A stretch of 51,225 bases of DNA from CAYJCL01 sp964370475 (GTDB taxonomy: Bacteria; Bacillota_I; Bacilli_A; RF39; UBA660): contig CAYJJI010000008.1 of NCBI GenBank assembly GCA_964370475.1, forward strand, positions 1 to 51,225, read 5' to 3'. This document shows positions 16,515 through 26,744 of the stretch, piece by piece. Positions within the stretch are counted from its first letter, which is position 1; the number at the start of each line of letters is the position of its first letter. Both the position numbers and the translations under genes were made by a program. A model generated the notes under the pieces. That model made no database searches and was not told the DNA's origin. It saw nothing but the letters and a program-made list of their open reading frames with translations.

Positions 16515-18436
16515 TATTTTAATGCAAAGTCATAATAATCATACTCTATTATGTATTTACTCATTAATATTTTATTTCTTACTATGCTATTCATATCATT
16601 AACATAATTTTCTGGAACTTCTATTCCTTCTTTTGGAACAAATTTATTACTTGCGCTAAAATATGTTCCATAATCACTTACCCAACTGTTATTTGAAAAT
16701 ATAGCTAGTCCTGGTTCGTTAGATAAAATATCTTGTCCTATTATTAGTCTTGAATCATATTCAGCATTAAACAAGTTTAAGATTGTTGGTAGTACGTCTA
16801 TTTGACTTCCTACTTTATCTATTTTTATTGGTTCCATTTCGCTATTCCACATTATAAATGCATTTCTATTAAGTTCTACTACTCCATCTCTTTGGTAAGT
16901 ACTCATTTCATTTATTTGATCTAATGATAAATCATATGGATAATGGTCCGATACTAATGCTATTACTGTGTCTTTGAGTTCTCCACTTTTTTCTAATTCT
17001 TCAATTAAACTTTCTAATGCTCGATCAAGTTCTACTTGTGTTGCTATATAAGCTTTTACTTCTTCTGAATATTCTAAATCTTCTACTACGTCTTGATGTT
17101 TTTTACTCATTGCATTTCCCCAAGTATATGCCATATGGCCACTTACTGTTACGTAATAAGTCATAAAAGGTTGTTCTTGATTTAAGTAATCACTTGTTGT
17201 TGCTAAAACCATCTCTTGGTCACTTTGTGGCCATTGGTAGCAGTTTATGTCTTTTTCTAATCCATTGAAACAACCTTTGTAATTATCAAATCCTAAGGAG
17301 CTTAAATATTTATCTCTATTTTGGAAGTTGTACTGGTTATTGTGATATGCATATGTTTGGTAGCCTAAGCTTTCGAAAATATTCGCATGCCCATATGGGA
17401 AGTAATTTGTCCCTTTTCTCCATACACTAGATAATAAATTAATATTAGGATATAGTCCTGTTAATTCTTGAAATTCTCCACCTATTGTACTTAGTATTAC
17501 TGGTGAATAGAAGTTTTCAAATATAAATCCTTCATTAGTTAATTTATATAAAGTTGGTGTTATGCTCTCTGATATCGCTACGTGAGTAAAGCTTTCAGCC
17601 ATGACTAGCACTAAGTTTTTACCTTCAAAATATCCTGTATATTCGTTTTGATTAGATCCTGTTAAACTACTGAAGTAGTTATTCATACTTTGAAGGGTTT
17701 TATTATCAGTTTTGGCATTTAAAGCTTCAAAGTCAATATCAGTTGTGTTGTATTTTACCTCTAGAGGAAGATCATCTTTAATAATAGGATTATCAATATC
17801 TATTATTTCTTCTTCTAATTCGATAAATATTCTTTTTACTTCTACAAAAGTTGTTGGTAGTACTCCTACTTTTTCTACTAATAAGTTAATATTGTCGATT
17901 TTGTTTATCAGATTATATGGGGAGTAAGTATCTTTTTTACCTATTAGTAAACTTAATGAGAATAGTAAATATAAAGCTACTATCACTCCCATATATATTA
18001 TGTTTAATTTTTTTGTTGATTTAGTTAGTTCGTATTTAGTTATAGATGATATTGTTAATATAAATGGTATATATCCTAGTATTATTAAATACCAATTATC
18101 TATTAGTGTTTTAAATATTTCTTCTTGAAAAGATAATATTTGGTCACTAAGTCCAACACTAGTTATAGATAGATATACTCCAAATTTTGATGCAAAGATC
18201 ATATGAGATACAAACCATGTACATATTATAAATAATAATATATTAAAGATTATTTTATTTGTTTTTTTATTGAACAAACAAGTTATTATTCCTAGAATTG
18301 TAGAAATAAATCCTATGTATAGTAAAGTATGAAATATAGATAATGTAAATATTTGGGTTGTTGATGTTATCCTAAATATCATTTCTAAATATGTTAATAA
18401 GATAAAATATATTAAAATAATTGAAAACTTTTTCAT
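16514..18436 (-). CDS. LtaS-like sulfatase-fold membrane phosphoglycerol transferase
   Basis: 640 aa. Five N-terminal membrane helices (about 1-170) are followed by an extracellular alkaline-phosphatase/sulfatase domain from about 270. Metal and catalytic residues correspond to those of lipoteichoic acid synthase: Glu281 (VMAESFTHVAI), nucleophile Thr317 (ILSTIGGEF), and Asp497-His498 (LVSDHYPYD). The enzyme would move phosphoglycerol from phosphatidylglycerol onto a glycolipid outside the membrane. Other family members modify different surface polymers, so a gene symbol is withheld. It is monocistronic. Confidence 0.82.
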   Translation of the reverse strand: MKKFSIILIYFILLTYLEMIFRITSTTQIFTLSIFHTLLYIGFISTILGIITCLFNKKTNKIIFNILLFIICTWFVSHMIFASKFGVYLSITSVGLSDQILSFQEEIFKTLIDNWYLIILGYIPFILTISSITKYELTKSTKKLNIIYMGVIVALYLLFSLSLLIGKKDTYSPYNLINKIDNINLLVEKVGVLPTTFVEVKRIFIELEEEIIDIDNPIIKDDLPLEVKYNTTDIDFEALNAKTDNKTLQSMNNYFSSLTGSNQNEYTGYFEGKNLVLVMAESFTHVAISESITPTLYKLTNEGFIFENFYSPVILSTIGGEFQELTGLYPNINLLSSVWRKGTNYFPYGHANIFESLGYQTYAYHNNQYNFQNRDKYLSSLGFDNYKGCFNGLEKDINCYQWPQSDQEMVLATTSDYLNQEQPFMTYYVTVSGHMAYTWGNAMSKKHQDVVEDLEYSEEVKAYIATQVELDRALESLIEELEKSGELKDTVIALVSDHYPYDLSLDQINEMSTYQRDGVVELNRNAFIMWNSEMEPIKIDKVGSQIDVLPTILNLFNAEYDSRLIIGQDILSNEPGLAIFSNNSWVSDYGTYFSASNKFVPKEGIEVPENYVNDMNSIVRNKILMSKYIIEYDYYDFALK

Positions 18437-18464
18437 ACTATCATCCTTTATATAATTATAACAT

Positions 18465-20588
18465 TTATTTGATTAATGTTAAGTTAATTTTCTTTTTATT
18501 TTGATCTACACTGTCAACATAACAAGTTACTATTTGACCTATATTTACTATATCTAATGGGTTACTGACAAATGATTTGCTTAATTTTGAGATATGCACT
18601 AATCCATCATTTTTCAGTCCTACATCTATGAAAGCTCCAAATGATGCTACATTTCTTACTGTACCTTGTAGTTCCATTCCAACTTTAATATCTTCAAATT
18701 TTAAAATATCACTTTTTAGTATTGGTGCTTCTATATTATCTCTTGGATCTAGTCCTGGATTTAATAATTCTTTTAGTATGTCTTTTACTGTGTATTCATC
18801 ACTATTAGTTTGTGTTATTAATTCATTAATATTACAGGTATTTAGTTTATCTTTAAATTCTGACTTATTTATATCTTTAATATCTATGTTTAGTAATTCT
18901 ATGATTTTATTTGCAGTTTGATAACTTTCAGGATGGATACCTGTTCTATCTAAACAGTTACTACTTGTTGGTATTCTTAAGAATCCTATAGCTTGTTCAT
19001 ATATTTTAGGTGTTACTCCTTTTATTTTTTTTATATCTTCTCTAGATTTGAATTCGTTATTTTTTTTGTATTCTGCTATGTTTTCTATTGATTTTTTAGT
19101 TAATCCTGAAATGTATTTTAAGATACTTTTTGAAGCAGTATTAATATTTACTCCTACTTCGTTAACTACTTTTGATACTGTAAATGTTAATGATTCATTT
19201 AAATTTGATTGATTAACATCATGTTGATATTCTCCTACTCCTATTGATTTAGGATCAATTTTCACTAACTCTGATAGTGGGTCTTGAACTCTTCGACCGA
19301 TACTTATTGCACTTCTCTTTTCAACTGTTAGTTCTGGGAATTCTTCTTTAGCTAAACTTGATGCACTATACACGCTTGCTCCTGCTTCTGATACTATTAA
19401 ATATTTAACATCTAAACCTTTTATAGCTTCAGAGACGAAAGTTTCACTTTCTCTTGACGCAGTTCCATTTCCAATTGCTATTAAATCTATATTATATTTT
19501 TCGATTAGTTCTCTTAATTTTTTTGTAGATTCAATCTTTTTATTTAAAGGTTCATGAGGATAGATCACTTCAATACTTAATACTTCTCCATTACTATTTA
19601 TTACTGCTAGTTTACATCCTGTTCTAAATGCTGGATCAAATCCTAGAATTGTACTTTTTTTGAATGGTCTTGTTAGTAATAAATGATTTAGGTTAATACT
19701 AAATGTTTCTATAGCTAATTTTTCTGCATTATCAGATAGTTCACTTCTTATTTCTCTTTCTATACTTGGCATTATTAATCTTTTTAGAGAATCTTTTATT
19801 GCATTTTTAACTATATCTACTACGAATGAATCTTTATTTTTGATTATTTTTGATTCTAGGTATGTTTTTATTTCGTCTAGATCGTAATCTATACCTACAG
19901 TAAGTACTTTTTCTTTTTCTCCTCTATTAATAGCTAGTACTCGGTAGTGTTTTATGTATCTAATTTTTTCTTGAAATGCATAGTAATTATCATATACTAG
20001 TTCTTCATCTGTTGCTGATTTCTTTTTCTTTGATGTTAGTTCTCCATTTCTATATACAAACGATCTAATCCATTTACGATAAAAGGCATTATCACTTATC
20101 CATTCACTTATTATATAACCAGCATTTTCTATACATACTTCTGTTTCAAATTCGTATTTTGTACACATGTTTTCAATTGTTCCTGATGTTGGAAAGCTCA
20201 TGATCATTTTTGCTAATGGTTCTAGCCCCATTTTAATTGCTTCGCTTGCTTTAGTTTTTTTCTTTTCTTTAAATGGTCTATAAATATCTTCTACTTCATT
20301 TAATTTAAGGCATGCTAGTACATTATGTTTTATATCATCTGTAAGTAGTCCTTTTTCATCTATCAGTCTTATTACATCTTCTTTTCTATCGAATAAGTTT
20401 TTTTGATAAGTATATTCTGTTTCAATACTTCTTATTTGATCTTCGTTTAGGTTACCAGTTTTTTCTTTTCTATATCTTGCTATAAAGGGTATTGTAGCTC
20501 CCTCTTCTAACATTGTTAATACTTCTTTTACTTGAATTTCTTTTAAACTTAATTTGTTTGTTAAATCTTTAATTACTGTTTCGTTCAT
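18465..20588 (-). CDS. tex: Tex-family S1 RNA-binding transcription accessory protein
   Basis: 707 aa. Tex landmarks in order: N-terminal helical domain with ATIPFIARYRKEKTG, a YqgF-like RNase H fold (ILGFDPAFRTGCKLAVI, IAIGNGTASRESE), helix-hairpin-helix segments (VGVNINTASKSIL, FKSREDIKKIKGV), and a C-terminal S1 domain (GMELQGTVRNVASFGAFIDVGL). The start at 20588 (MNETVIKDL) is preferred to the ATG 15 bases upstream because GAGAAG precedes it. It overlaps the upstream HAD gene and is probably co-expressed with it. Tex is an RNA-binding factor linked to transcription and gene expression control. Confidence 0.92.
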   Translation of the reverse strand: MNETVIKDLTNKLSLKEIQVKEVLTMLEEGATIPFIARYRKEKTGNLNEDQIRSIETEYTYQKNLFDRKEDVIRLIDEKGLLTDDIKHNVLACLKLNEVEDIYRPFKEKKKTKASEAIKMGLEPLAKMIMSFPTSGTIENMCTKYEFETEVCIENAGYIISEWISDNAFYRKWIRSFVYRNGELTSKKKKSATDEELVYDNYYAFQEKIRYIKHYRVLAINRGEKEKVLTVGIDYDLDEIKTYLESKIIKNKDSFVVDIVKNAIKDSLKRLIMPSIEREIRSELSDNAEKLAIETFSINLNHLLLTRPFKKSTILGFDPAFRTGCKLAVINSNGEVLSIEVIYPHEPLNKKIESTKKLRELIEKYNIDLIAIGNGTASRESETFVSEAIKGLDVKYLIVSEAGASVYSASSLAKEEFPELTVEKRSAISIGRRVQDPLSELVKIDPKSIGVGEYQHDVNQSNLNESLTFTVSKVVNEVGVNINTASKSILKYISGLTKKSIENIAEYKKNNEFKSREDIKKIKGVTPKIYEQAIGFLRIPTSSNCLDRTGIHPESYQTANKIIELLNIDIKDINKSEFKDKLNTCNINELITQTNSDEYTVKDILKELLNPGLDPRDNIEAPILKSDILKFEDIKVGMELQGTVRNVASFGAFIDVGLKNDGLVHISKLSKSFVSNPLDIVNIGQIVTCYVDSVDQNKKKINLTLIK

Positions 20589-21150
20589 TTTCTTCTCTTT
20601 CATTTATTAATTTTTCTATTTCTAACCAGTTATAGACTCTAGTAGTATTTTTACCTAACTCTATATTTTTATTATGATAGCAGTCAAATAAGAGATATTC
20701 TTTAGCGTTTTTCTCTAAATTATGAGCTCTATCATCTATTTTAATATCAAAATATATCATATTTTTGTTGTTAGTAAATATTATATTATTCGGATCTATA
20801 AATGGTAGTGTTTTTCTTAGATATTCGTATTTATCTTTTAGATTGTTTTTACTATTTTCTAAATCATATAAGAATAAGTATGCTGTTACTATATATACTT
20901 TATGTTTTTCTGAAAGTCTTTTTATAACTTCTACTACATTTTCTTTTAACTCTATATTTTCATATAGGTTAATGGTACGATATTCTTCGATAAATTTTTC
21001 TTTTTTATCACTTGGTAAGTAATCTTGTAAGTCATAAGTTAAGATATCATTTATATTATATTTAGTATCGCTATACTCATTAAATTTTTCTAGGAGTTTT
21101 TCTCCTGTTTTTGTTATTACGTCGTCGACGTCAATCATTATTGTTTTCAT
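20569..21150 (-). CDS. HAD-superfamily 5'-nucleotidase-like protein (NT5C type)
   Basis: 193 aa. The HAD motif I DVDDVI has nucleophile Asp7 and Asp9, motif II is IVTAYLF, and the acidic motif is FDIKIDDRAHNL. The overall pattern matches bacterial 5'(3')-deoxyribonucleotidases of the NT5C/YorS type. It probably dephosphorylates a nucleotide monophosphate, but substrate cannot be read from sequence. The last 20 codons overlap tex, indicating co-translation. Confidence 0.7.
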   Translation of the reverse strand: MKTIMIDVDDVITKTGEKLLEKFNEYSDTKYNINDILTYDLQDYLPSDKKEKFIEEYRTINLYENIELKENVVEVIKRLSEKHKVYIVTAYLFLYDLENSKNNLKDKYEYLRKTLPFIDPNNIIFTNNKNMIYFDIKIDDRAHNLEKNAKEYLLFDCYHNKNIELGKNTTRVYNWLEIEKLINEREENERNSN

Positions 21151-21187
21151 ATTTCACCTAATTTATTATACTATATTTCAAATAAAA

Positions 21188-21209
21188 AAGACATCAATAA
21201 TGATGTCTT
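21188..21209 (-). terminator. Terminator of the YihY-containing operon
   Basis: Stem AAGACATCA / TGATGTCTT with loop ATAA, followed on the minus strand by a run of T. A second hairpin without a T run, TGAGTATT / AATACTCA, lies at 21252-21275 between the yihY stop and this terminator. Confidence 0.65.
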
Positions 21210-21310
21210 ATGAATATTTTTTAGTACCTATAATACTAATTTAATATTACTTGAGTATTATTGAATCAATACTCATTATTATTATAGATATTTATATATT
21301 ATTTATATTG

Positions 21311-22129
21311 TTAATTTTTGGTTACTAGAGTGGTTTCTTTATGATTGTTTAAAGATATTCCTATAACCATAAACCATGCTAAAATGTAAACCCATAACAT
21401 TAGGATAACTATGTTTGCAAGTCCTCCATAGAACAAGTCGTATCTTGCAAAGTTATCAATATAATAAGAATATATTGCTGTTGTTAATATCCACATTATG
21501 CTTGTGAATATTGCTCCGTAATTAACATATTTACTTGGTATTTTTCTATCAGGTGCCATAGTAAATATAAATTTTAGGAAAAAGAAGATTACAAACCATG
21601 ATACTGGTCCGCTTAGTAAGTTATAAACAAATAATATGTTATCTGTTGCATTTTCACTCATATTTAATTCTAGGATAAATTCTGTAATATTACTACCTAG
21701 TAATGGTACTAACAAGATAAACATGAAAAGCATTACCATAACAATAGTCATAACAACTGCCTTTACTCTTCTTTTGATAAATCCGGAATCTTCTATTCCA
21801 TATATTTTATTGGATGTCACTATAATTGACGATGCTCCATTACCTGCGATGAAGAACCCTATAACTAGTGTCATGACATATGCAAAACTATATTCTGCAC
21901 CAAATGTAGGCGCTATAAGTGATGCAATGTCTGCACTTAGAATATTTGTCAAAAACAAAGCTATTGAGTCAGTAGATATTCCAAATGCACTTGCTATATA
22001 AGTTACTAGTGTTATTATTGGTACTACTGATAAAAAGAAGAAGAAAGCTAGTTGTCCAGGTAGTATTAACATATCTGGTTGCCAAAATACTTTCCAAAAA
22101 TCTGCCCAGTAGTCCTTTAATGTTTTCAT
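21311..22129 (-). CDS. YihY/BrkB family membrane protein
   Basis: 272 aa, six predicted membrane helices. Family marks include the N-terminal LPGQLAFFFFLSVVPIITLV, GNGASSIIVTSNKIYGI and the C-terminal GGLANIVILMLWVYILAWFMVIG. The name RNase BN used for some members is historical; the function is unknown. The ATG overlaps the stop of the preceding GGDEF-like gene (ATGA) with GAGG upstream, so translation is coupled. Confidence 0.87.
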   Translation of the reverse strand: MKTLKDYWADFWKVFWQPDMLILPGQLAFFFFLSVVPIITLVTYIASAFGISTDSIALFLTNILSADIASLIAPTFGAEYSFAYVMTLVIGFFIAGNGASSIIVTSNKIYGIEDSGFIKRRVKAVVMTIVMVMLFMFILLVPLLGSNITEFILELNMSENATDNILFVYNLLSGPVSWFVIFFFLKFIFTMAPDRKIPSKYVNYGAIFTSIMWILTTAIYSYYIDNFARYDLFYGGLANIVILMLWVYILAWFMVIGISLNNHKETTLVTKN

Positions 22130-24159
22130 TGCATTTCCTCTTTTAATTCTTCTTTTTTCGCTTTCATGATTTCAACTGATTCATTTATTGCATCTTCAAT
22201 AGTTTTGATATCATCTGTAATCATACTATAACCTATTGCTGCTCCATGTTCATATGGTAAAGATTTGAATTCTTTTTGTAGTTTTTTTGTATAACTTACT
22301 ATTTGTCTTTCTGAATATCCTACTAAATATATTAAATATTCGTTACCATCGGTTCTGATTATTTCAGAACTATCTAATTGTGTTTTAATTAATACGTTTG
22401 CAGCAGCTTTGATTTGTTTATCTCCATGTTCATAACCTAATGTATCATTAATAATTTGTAATTGGTTTAAGTCGATTATGATAGTTGCTTGTGGATAAAT
22501 AGTATTTTTATTCCATGAATCAATATGTTCTTTTAAGTAGTTTCTATTTTTCAATGATGTTAATTGGTCAATAAATTTAACTTTATCATCTTTTTTTATT
22601 TTTTTAGTAATATTTATCTTTTTACCAGATCTATATACTGCGTATCCAATTAATAATAATATTGCAAATGTTAGTAATGTGTATTTTGCTATATTAGCAA
22701 ATGTATTACCATTTGTAATAGTTATCTCATTACTGTATATTCCTTGTGTTTTAATATTATTATAATCTAATGTCATAATATATTTTTCAAATAGTTTATT
22801 GAATGCTTCTGAGTCATTAACACTTAAGGAATAATTATTCGTTAATTGGGCTGTATATCTAATTGTATGGTCTCTTAAGATGTTATCTTGATAATATGCA
22901 AAACTATTTTTATCAATAGCTATAAAATTGTTTTCTTTTATAGCTTTTTGTAATGATTTTTCACTGTCATAAGTTACTATTTCTATTTCTTTATTATTTT
23001 TTAGTTCTTCATATATCAATGAATCTTTTAATACATAAACTGTTTTATTACTTAAGCCATTTAATGTATTGAAGTTATCGTTATTTTCTTTATTTGAAAT
23101 AATTACGTATTCTTGTGTTTCAGGAATTGATACGTTTATAAAGTTTGTATCGAATTGATAAAAGTTTGTATATGCATTAATTTCATTATTATTTACTGCA
23201 TTTTTAAGTTCTTCTATATTATCATATTTAATGAATTTAAAATCTATTTCACTCATATTTGTAAAATATCTTAGATATTCACTTATTATACCACCGTAGT
23301 TTCCTCCAGCAAGAACATCATATGGTTTATTTTCAATAAAGCCATAATTGTGTTCTTTTGATTGCATATCACTTAGTTCTTTTGAAGTGATATTTAAACC
23401 TTTTGTGAATACATTAAGTGTATTTGATAATTCACTTGATGTAAGTTTATCTTTACTCCAATTTTGGTAGAATCTATATATTACATTACTGAAATATTCT
23501 TCTTCTTCTGGCATATTATATACATAATAATTTTTTAAATCACTTAAATGTTTTACGATGTATAAATCATTAGTTAATATTTCTGTTAGATATTGTTCTT
23601 GGGGAATTATTATATAATTAGTTATTATTGATGTGTCATTAAATGCAGTTAATAATTCCTCAAACGTTGTATATCCAGTTACATTTATTGATGTCCCAAG
23701 GTATTCTCTTACTCTGTCTTGATTATTAATTAACGTCCCTACGTTCATATTGTTTAATTCTTCTAGGCTGTCTATATTTGTGTTGTTTTTACTTATTATT
23801 ACGTAGTGACCTTCATAAAATATTAAGTCATCATTTGATGGTTTTTCTTTGATTGTGAATCCTACTTCTATATTTAATTCAGTTTCATTATATGCTACTG
23901 GATTTAGTTGTAGATTATATTCACTTTTAAAATCATCTATAAAATCATAAATAATACCTGATCCTGAATCACCTACTATGTCAATATTATTGAATGTATT
24001 TATATTTAATACTGAGTTTTCATTTTCTGTAACCCATTCTTTTTCTAATGTAGTTAATCTTGATTCATCATTAAATATCATTACTATAATAGCTGTTATT
24101 GTTATAAGTAATATTGTTACAAGTGCTATTATTAAGTAATTTCTTTTTTTCTTTTTCAT
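22126..24159 (-). CDS. Membrane protein with two periplasmic-binding domains and a degenerate GGDEF domain
   Basis: 677 aa. A basic start and one membrane helix lead to two successive SBP_bac_3-like extracellular domains (the second begins near NYGFIENKPYDVLAGG), then a second helix (TLLTFAILLLIGYAVY), then a cytoplasmic GGDEF domain. The signature loop reads DGNEY in place of GGDEF, while the upstream strand IIIDLNQLQIINDTLGYEHGD is kept. Loss of the first Gly and the acidic residue suggests no cyclase activity; it may bind GTP or signal by contact. The start at 24159 is favoured over 24183 because it does not run deep into the upstream gene. Probably a ligand sensor. Confidence 0.75.
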   Translation of the reverse strand: MKKKKRNYLIIALVTILLITITAIIVMIFNDESRLTTLEKEWVTENENSVLNINTFNNIDIVGDSGSGIIYDFIDDFKSEYNLQLNPVAYNETELNIEVGFTIKEKPSNDDLIFYEGHYVIISKNNTNIDSLEELNNMNVGTLINNQDRVREYLGTSINVTGYTTFEELLTAFNDTSIITNYIIIPQEQYLTEILTNDLYIVKHLSDLKNYYVYNMPEEEEYFSNVIYRFYQNWSKDKLTSSELSNTLNVFTKGLNITSKELSDMQSKEHNYGFIENKPYDVLAGGNYGGIISEYLRYFTNMSEIDFKFIKYDNIEELKNAVNNNEINAYTNFYQFDTNFINVSIPETQEYVIISNKENNDNFNTLNGLSNKTVYVLKDSLIYEELKNNKEIEIVTYDSEKSLQKAIKENNFIAIDKNSFAYYQDNILRDHTIRYTAQLTNNYSLSVNDSEAFNKLFEKYIMTLDYNNIKTQGIYSNEITITNGNTFANIAKYTLLTFAILLLIGYAVYRSGKKINITKKIKKDDKVKFIDQLTSLKNRNYLKEHIDSWNKNTIYPQATIIIDLNQLQIINDTLGYEHGDKQIKAAANVLIKTQLDSSEIIRTDGNEYLIYLVGYSERQIVSYTKKLQKEFKSLPYEHGAAIGYSMITDDIKTIEDAINESVEIMKAKKEELKEEMQ

Positions 24160-24160
24160 T

Positions 24161-24667
24161 TTACTCTTCACCGTCTTCTTCATCGTCGTTTACTGGGTAG
24201 TTGTTATTCCACGTAAGTCCATTACCATTAATTGTTTTTACCCCTTCAATAAAGAATCCTTCACCTTTTTCAGATGATTCTTGGATTAATGTGAAGTTTA
24301 AATCATAAAATGCTAGTTCTTCTTCGCTATACATTTCTATAATTGATAATGCTATTCCTTGTGCTTCTAATAGTGTTATTTCATCATTAAATTCAATTCT
24401 TGTATATACTATTTTTCCTTGTGTATTAATAATCATTTCTTTTACTTGTTCGTTTTCTTTTATTGTATTTATTGTTTCATTAATGAATTTTTCTGTTATT
24501 GGTACATCTTCTATTCCATCTAATCTTTGTCCATATTCTGATGTATCATTACCTGCATAGAAGTTATTTATCGCTACTATTAAAATAATTATTAAACATA
24601 CAATTACTATAATAGATAAGATAAATAATACTCTATTGTTTTGCCAAAATTCTTTAATTTTATTCAT
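24161..24667 (-). CDS. Single-pass membrane protein, unknown, upstream of the GGDEF-like sensor
   Basis: 168 aa. After a basic N terminus (MNKIKEFWQNNR) there is one helix (about 13-33) and an extracytoplasmic domain of about 130 residues with YGQRLDGIEDVPI and a very acidic C terminus (DDEEDGEE). I do not recognise a domain. Its stop is one base before the start of the sensor gene, so the two and yihY form an operon. It could be a partner subunit of the sensor. Confidence 0.65.
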   Translation of the reverse strand: MNKIKEFWQNNRVLFILSIIVIVCLIIILIVAINNFYAGNDTSEYGQRLDGIEDVPITEKFINETINTIKENEQVKEMIINTQGKIVYTRIEFNDEITLLEAQGIALSIIEMYSEEELAFYDLNFTLIQESSEKGEGFFIEGVKTINGNGLTWNNNYPVNDDEEDGEE

Positions 24668-24750
24668 AATAAAGGCCTCTTTCTAAGTATTATAATTATA
24701 CTATATTTATTTTATATTTGCAAGAAAGTGAATTTTGGAAGATTTAAAAA

Positions 24751-24770
24751 TAGAACAAATTATTGTTCTA
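24751..24770 (-). terminator. Terminator of pcrA-ligA
   Basis: Stem TAGAACAA / TTGTTCTA with a four-base loop, followed by T residues on the minus strand and overlapping the last codons of ligA. Confidence 0.65.
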
Positions 24771-26736
24771 TTAGTTTTATTATTTCTTTTAGTTTTTCTT
24801 CGTTCCAAATATCTATATTTAGAGCTTTTGCTTTAGTCAACTTACTTCCTGCATTTTCTCCAACTATTGCAATATCTGTATTTTTACTTACTGATCCAAC
24901 CACTATTCCTTGATACTTTTCAATGATATTTTTGATTTCTTCTCTAGTCATAAAGCTAATAGTTCCTGTTATAATAAATTTTTTATCTGTAATAAATTCG
25001 TGATTTAGGTCTTTTTCTCCTAAGTAATTAGTATTTACTCCTAGACTTTTTAACTCACTTAATATTATTTTGTTTTTATCATTATTAAAGTAGTTATTTA
25101 TTGAATAAGCTATTGTTGGTCCTATATCTTTTATATTAGTTAATTCGTCTTGACTAGCATTATTTAAATCATCTAATGTTTGGTATTTTTTCGCTAGTAT
25201 TTTTGCTGTTTTTTCTCCTACATTAGGTATCCCTAGTCCAAAGATTAATCTTTCTAAACTATTAGTTTTAGAATTTTTTATTGATAACAGTAAGTTATTG
25301 ATACTCTTTTTTCCAAATCCTTCTAGTTCTATTAATTTTTCTTGATAATTTTCTAATTTATATATGTCAGTGACATTTTTTATTATATCTAGATTATAGA
25401 AGTCTTCTATAGTCCTTTCACCTAGTCCATCAATATTCATTGCATTTCTTGAAATGAAGTGAATAATTGATTCGATGTTTTTAGCTGGACAGGAATCGTT
25501 TGGACATAATTTATCTATTTTTGATTCTGTAGTTATTAGTTGTTCATTACAAATTGGACAGTTAGTAATTAATTTTGGGATAATTTCAGAACCCGTTCTT
25601 CTTTCTACTACTGGACGTACTACTTCAGGTATGACATCTCCTGCTTTTCTAATTACAACATAATCACCTATTAGTAAGTCTTTATCACTGATGTATGTTT
25701 CGTTATGAAGTGTTGCTCTTTTAATTGTAGATCCTGCTACTTTTATAGGTTCTAGTACGGCATTTGGAGTAATCATTCCTGTTCTACCTACTGTGTAAAT
25801 GATATCTCTTAACTTTGTGATTACTTCTTCTGCTGGAAATTTATATGCTGTTGCCCATTTTGGGAATTTAGATGTATATCCTAGTTCTTGATAATATTTT
25901 TTTTCATTTACTTTTATTACTATTCCATCAATTTCATATGGAAGATTTTCTCTTATTTCTTTTACTGTTTGAATATAATCAAATATTTCATTTCTTTTAC
26001 ATATTTTTATATTTTCATTTACAGGAATTCCAAGATATTTTAAATATTCTAAGTTTTCTTGTTGTGTTTGATGATTATCACTTGGTACATGATATAAGAA
26101 TATATCTAATTCCCTTTCTTTAAACACCTTACTATCTAATGTTCTAGCTGTTCCAGCTGCGGCATTTCTTGGATTTTGAAATAGTGGTTCATTATTTATT
26201 TTTCTTTTTTGATTTAAGTTATTAAATGCTTTTTTACTCATAAATATTTCACCACGTACTTCAAAAGATACTGGTTCTTTTAGTTTTAAGGGAAGATTTT
26301 TAATAGTTTTAACGTTACTTGTTATATCTTCACCTACTGATCCATCTCCTCTTGTTACAGCACTTTTTAGTATTCCATTTTCGTAAGTTATATTTATTCC
26401 TAGACCATCCATTTTATATTCACAGATGTATGTTACTTCTTTATTTATTTTTTTAGTAAATTCGTTTATCTCTTCTTCGTTAAAAACGTTTGATAAACTT
26501 AACATTGGTTCTAGATGTTTTACTTTTTTGAATTCTGATACTATTTGAGTTCCTACTTTTTTTGTTGGTGAGTACTCTAAGACAAAATTTGGATTTTGTT
26601 TTTCTAGTTTTATCAATTCATCCATCATTGAATCGTATTCATTATCTGTAATCGTTGGAGCATCGTTTTGATAGTATTCAATATTTGCTTCATTTAATTT
26701 TTCTACTAAGTATTTTATTCTTTCTTGATTATTCAT
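24760..26736 (-). CDS. ligA: NAD-dependent DNA ligase
   Basis: 658 aa, normal length. The adenylated lysine is Lys108 in EYKMDGLG. The oligonucleotide-binding region, the four-cysteine zinc site (CPICNEQL and CPNDSCPA), helix-hairpin-helix repeats and a C-terminal BRCT domain (KFIITGTISFMTREEI) are all present. It seals nicks in replication and repair using NAD as AMP donor. AGGAGG precedes the ATG, and it follows pcrA by eight bases, the common pcrA-ligA order of Firmicutes. Confidence 0.96.
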   Translation of the reverse strand: MNNQERIKYLVEKLNEANIEYYQNDAPTITDNEYDSMMDELIKLEKQNPNFVLEYSPTKKVGTQIVSEFKKVKHLEPMLSLSNVFNEEEINEFTKKINKEVTYICEYKMDGLGINITYENGILKSAVTRGDGSVGEDITSNVKTIKNLPLKLKEPVSFEVRGEIFMSKKAFNNLNQKRKINNEPLFQNPRNAAAGTARTLDSKVFKERELDIFLYHVPSDNHQTQQENLEYLKYLGIPVNENIKICKRNEIFDYIQTVKEIRENLPYEIDGIVIKVNEKKYYQELGYTSKFPKWATAYKFPAEEVITKLRDIIYTVGRTGMITPNAVLEPIKVAGSTIKRATLHNETYISDKDLLIGDYVVIRKAGDVIPEVVRPVVERRTGSEIIPKLITNCPICNEQLITTESKIDKLCPNDSCPAKNIESIIHFISRNAMNIDGLGERTIEDFYNLDIIKNVTDIYKLENYQEKLIELEGFGKKSINNLLLSIKNSKTNSLERLIFGLGIPNVGEKTAKILAKKYQTLDDLNNASQDELTNIKDIGPTIAYSINNYFNNDKNKIILSELKSLGVNTNYLGEKDLNHEFITDKKFIITGTISFMTREEIKNIIEKYQGIVVGSVSKNTDIAIVGENAGSKLTKAKALNIDIWNEEKLKEIIKLIEQ

Positions 26737-26744
26737 AAAGCCTC

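Noticed and set aside
21252..21275. Small RNA gene in the gap before the HAD gene
   Set aside because: There is one short hairpin without a promoter or T run; it is more likely part of the 3' untranslated region of the yihY operon.
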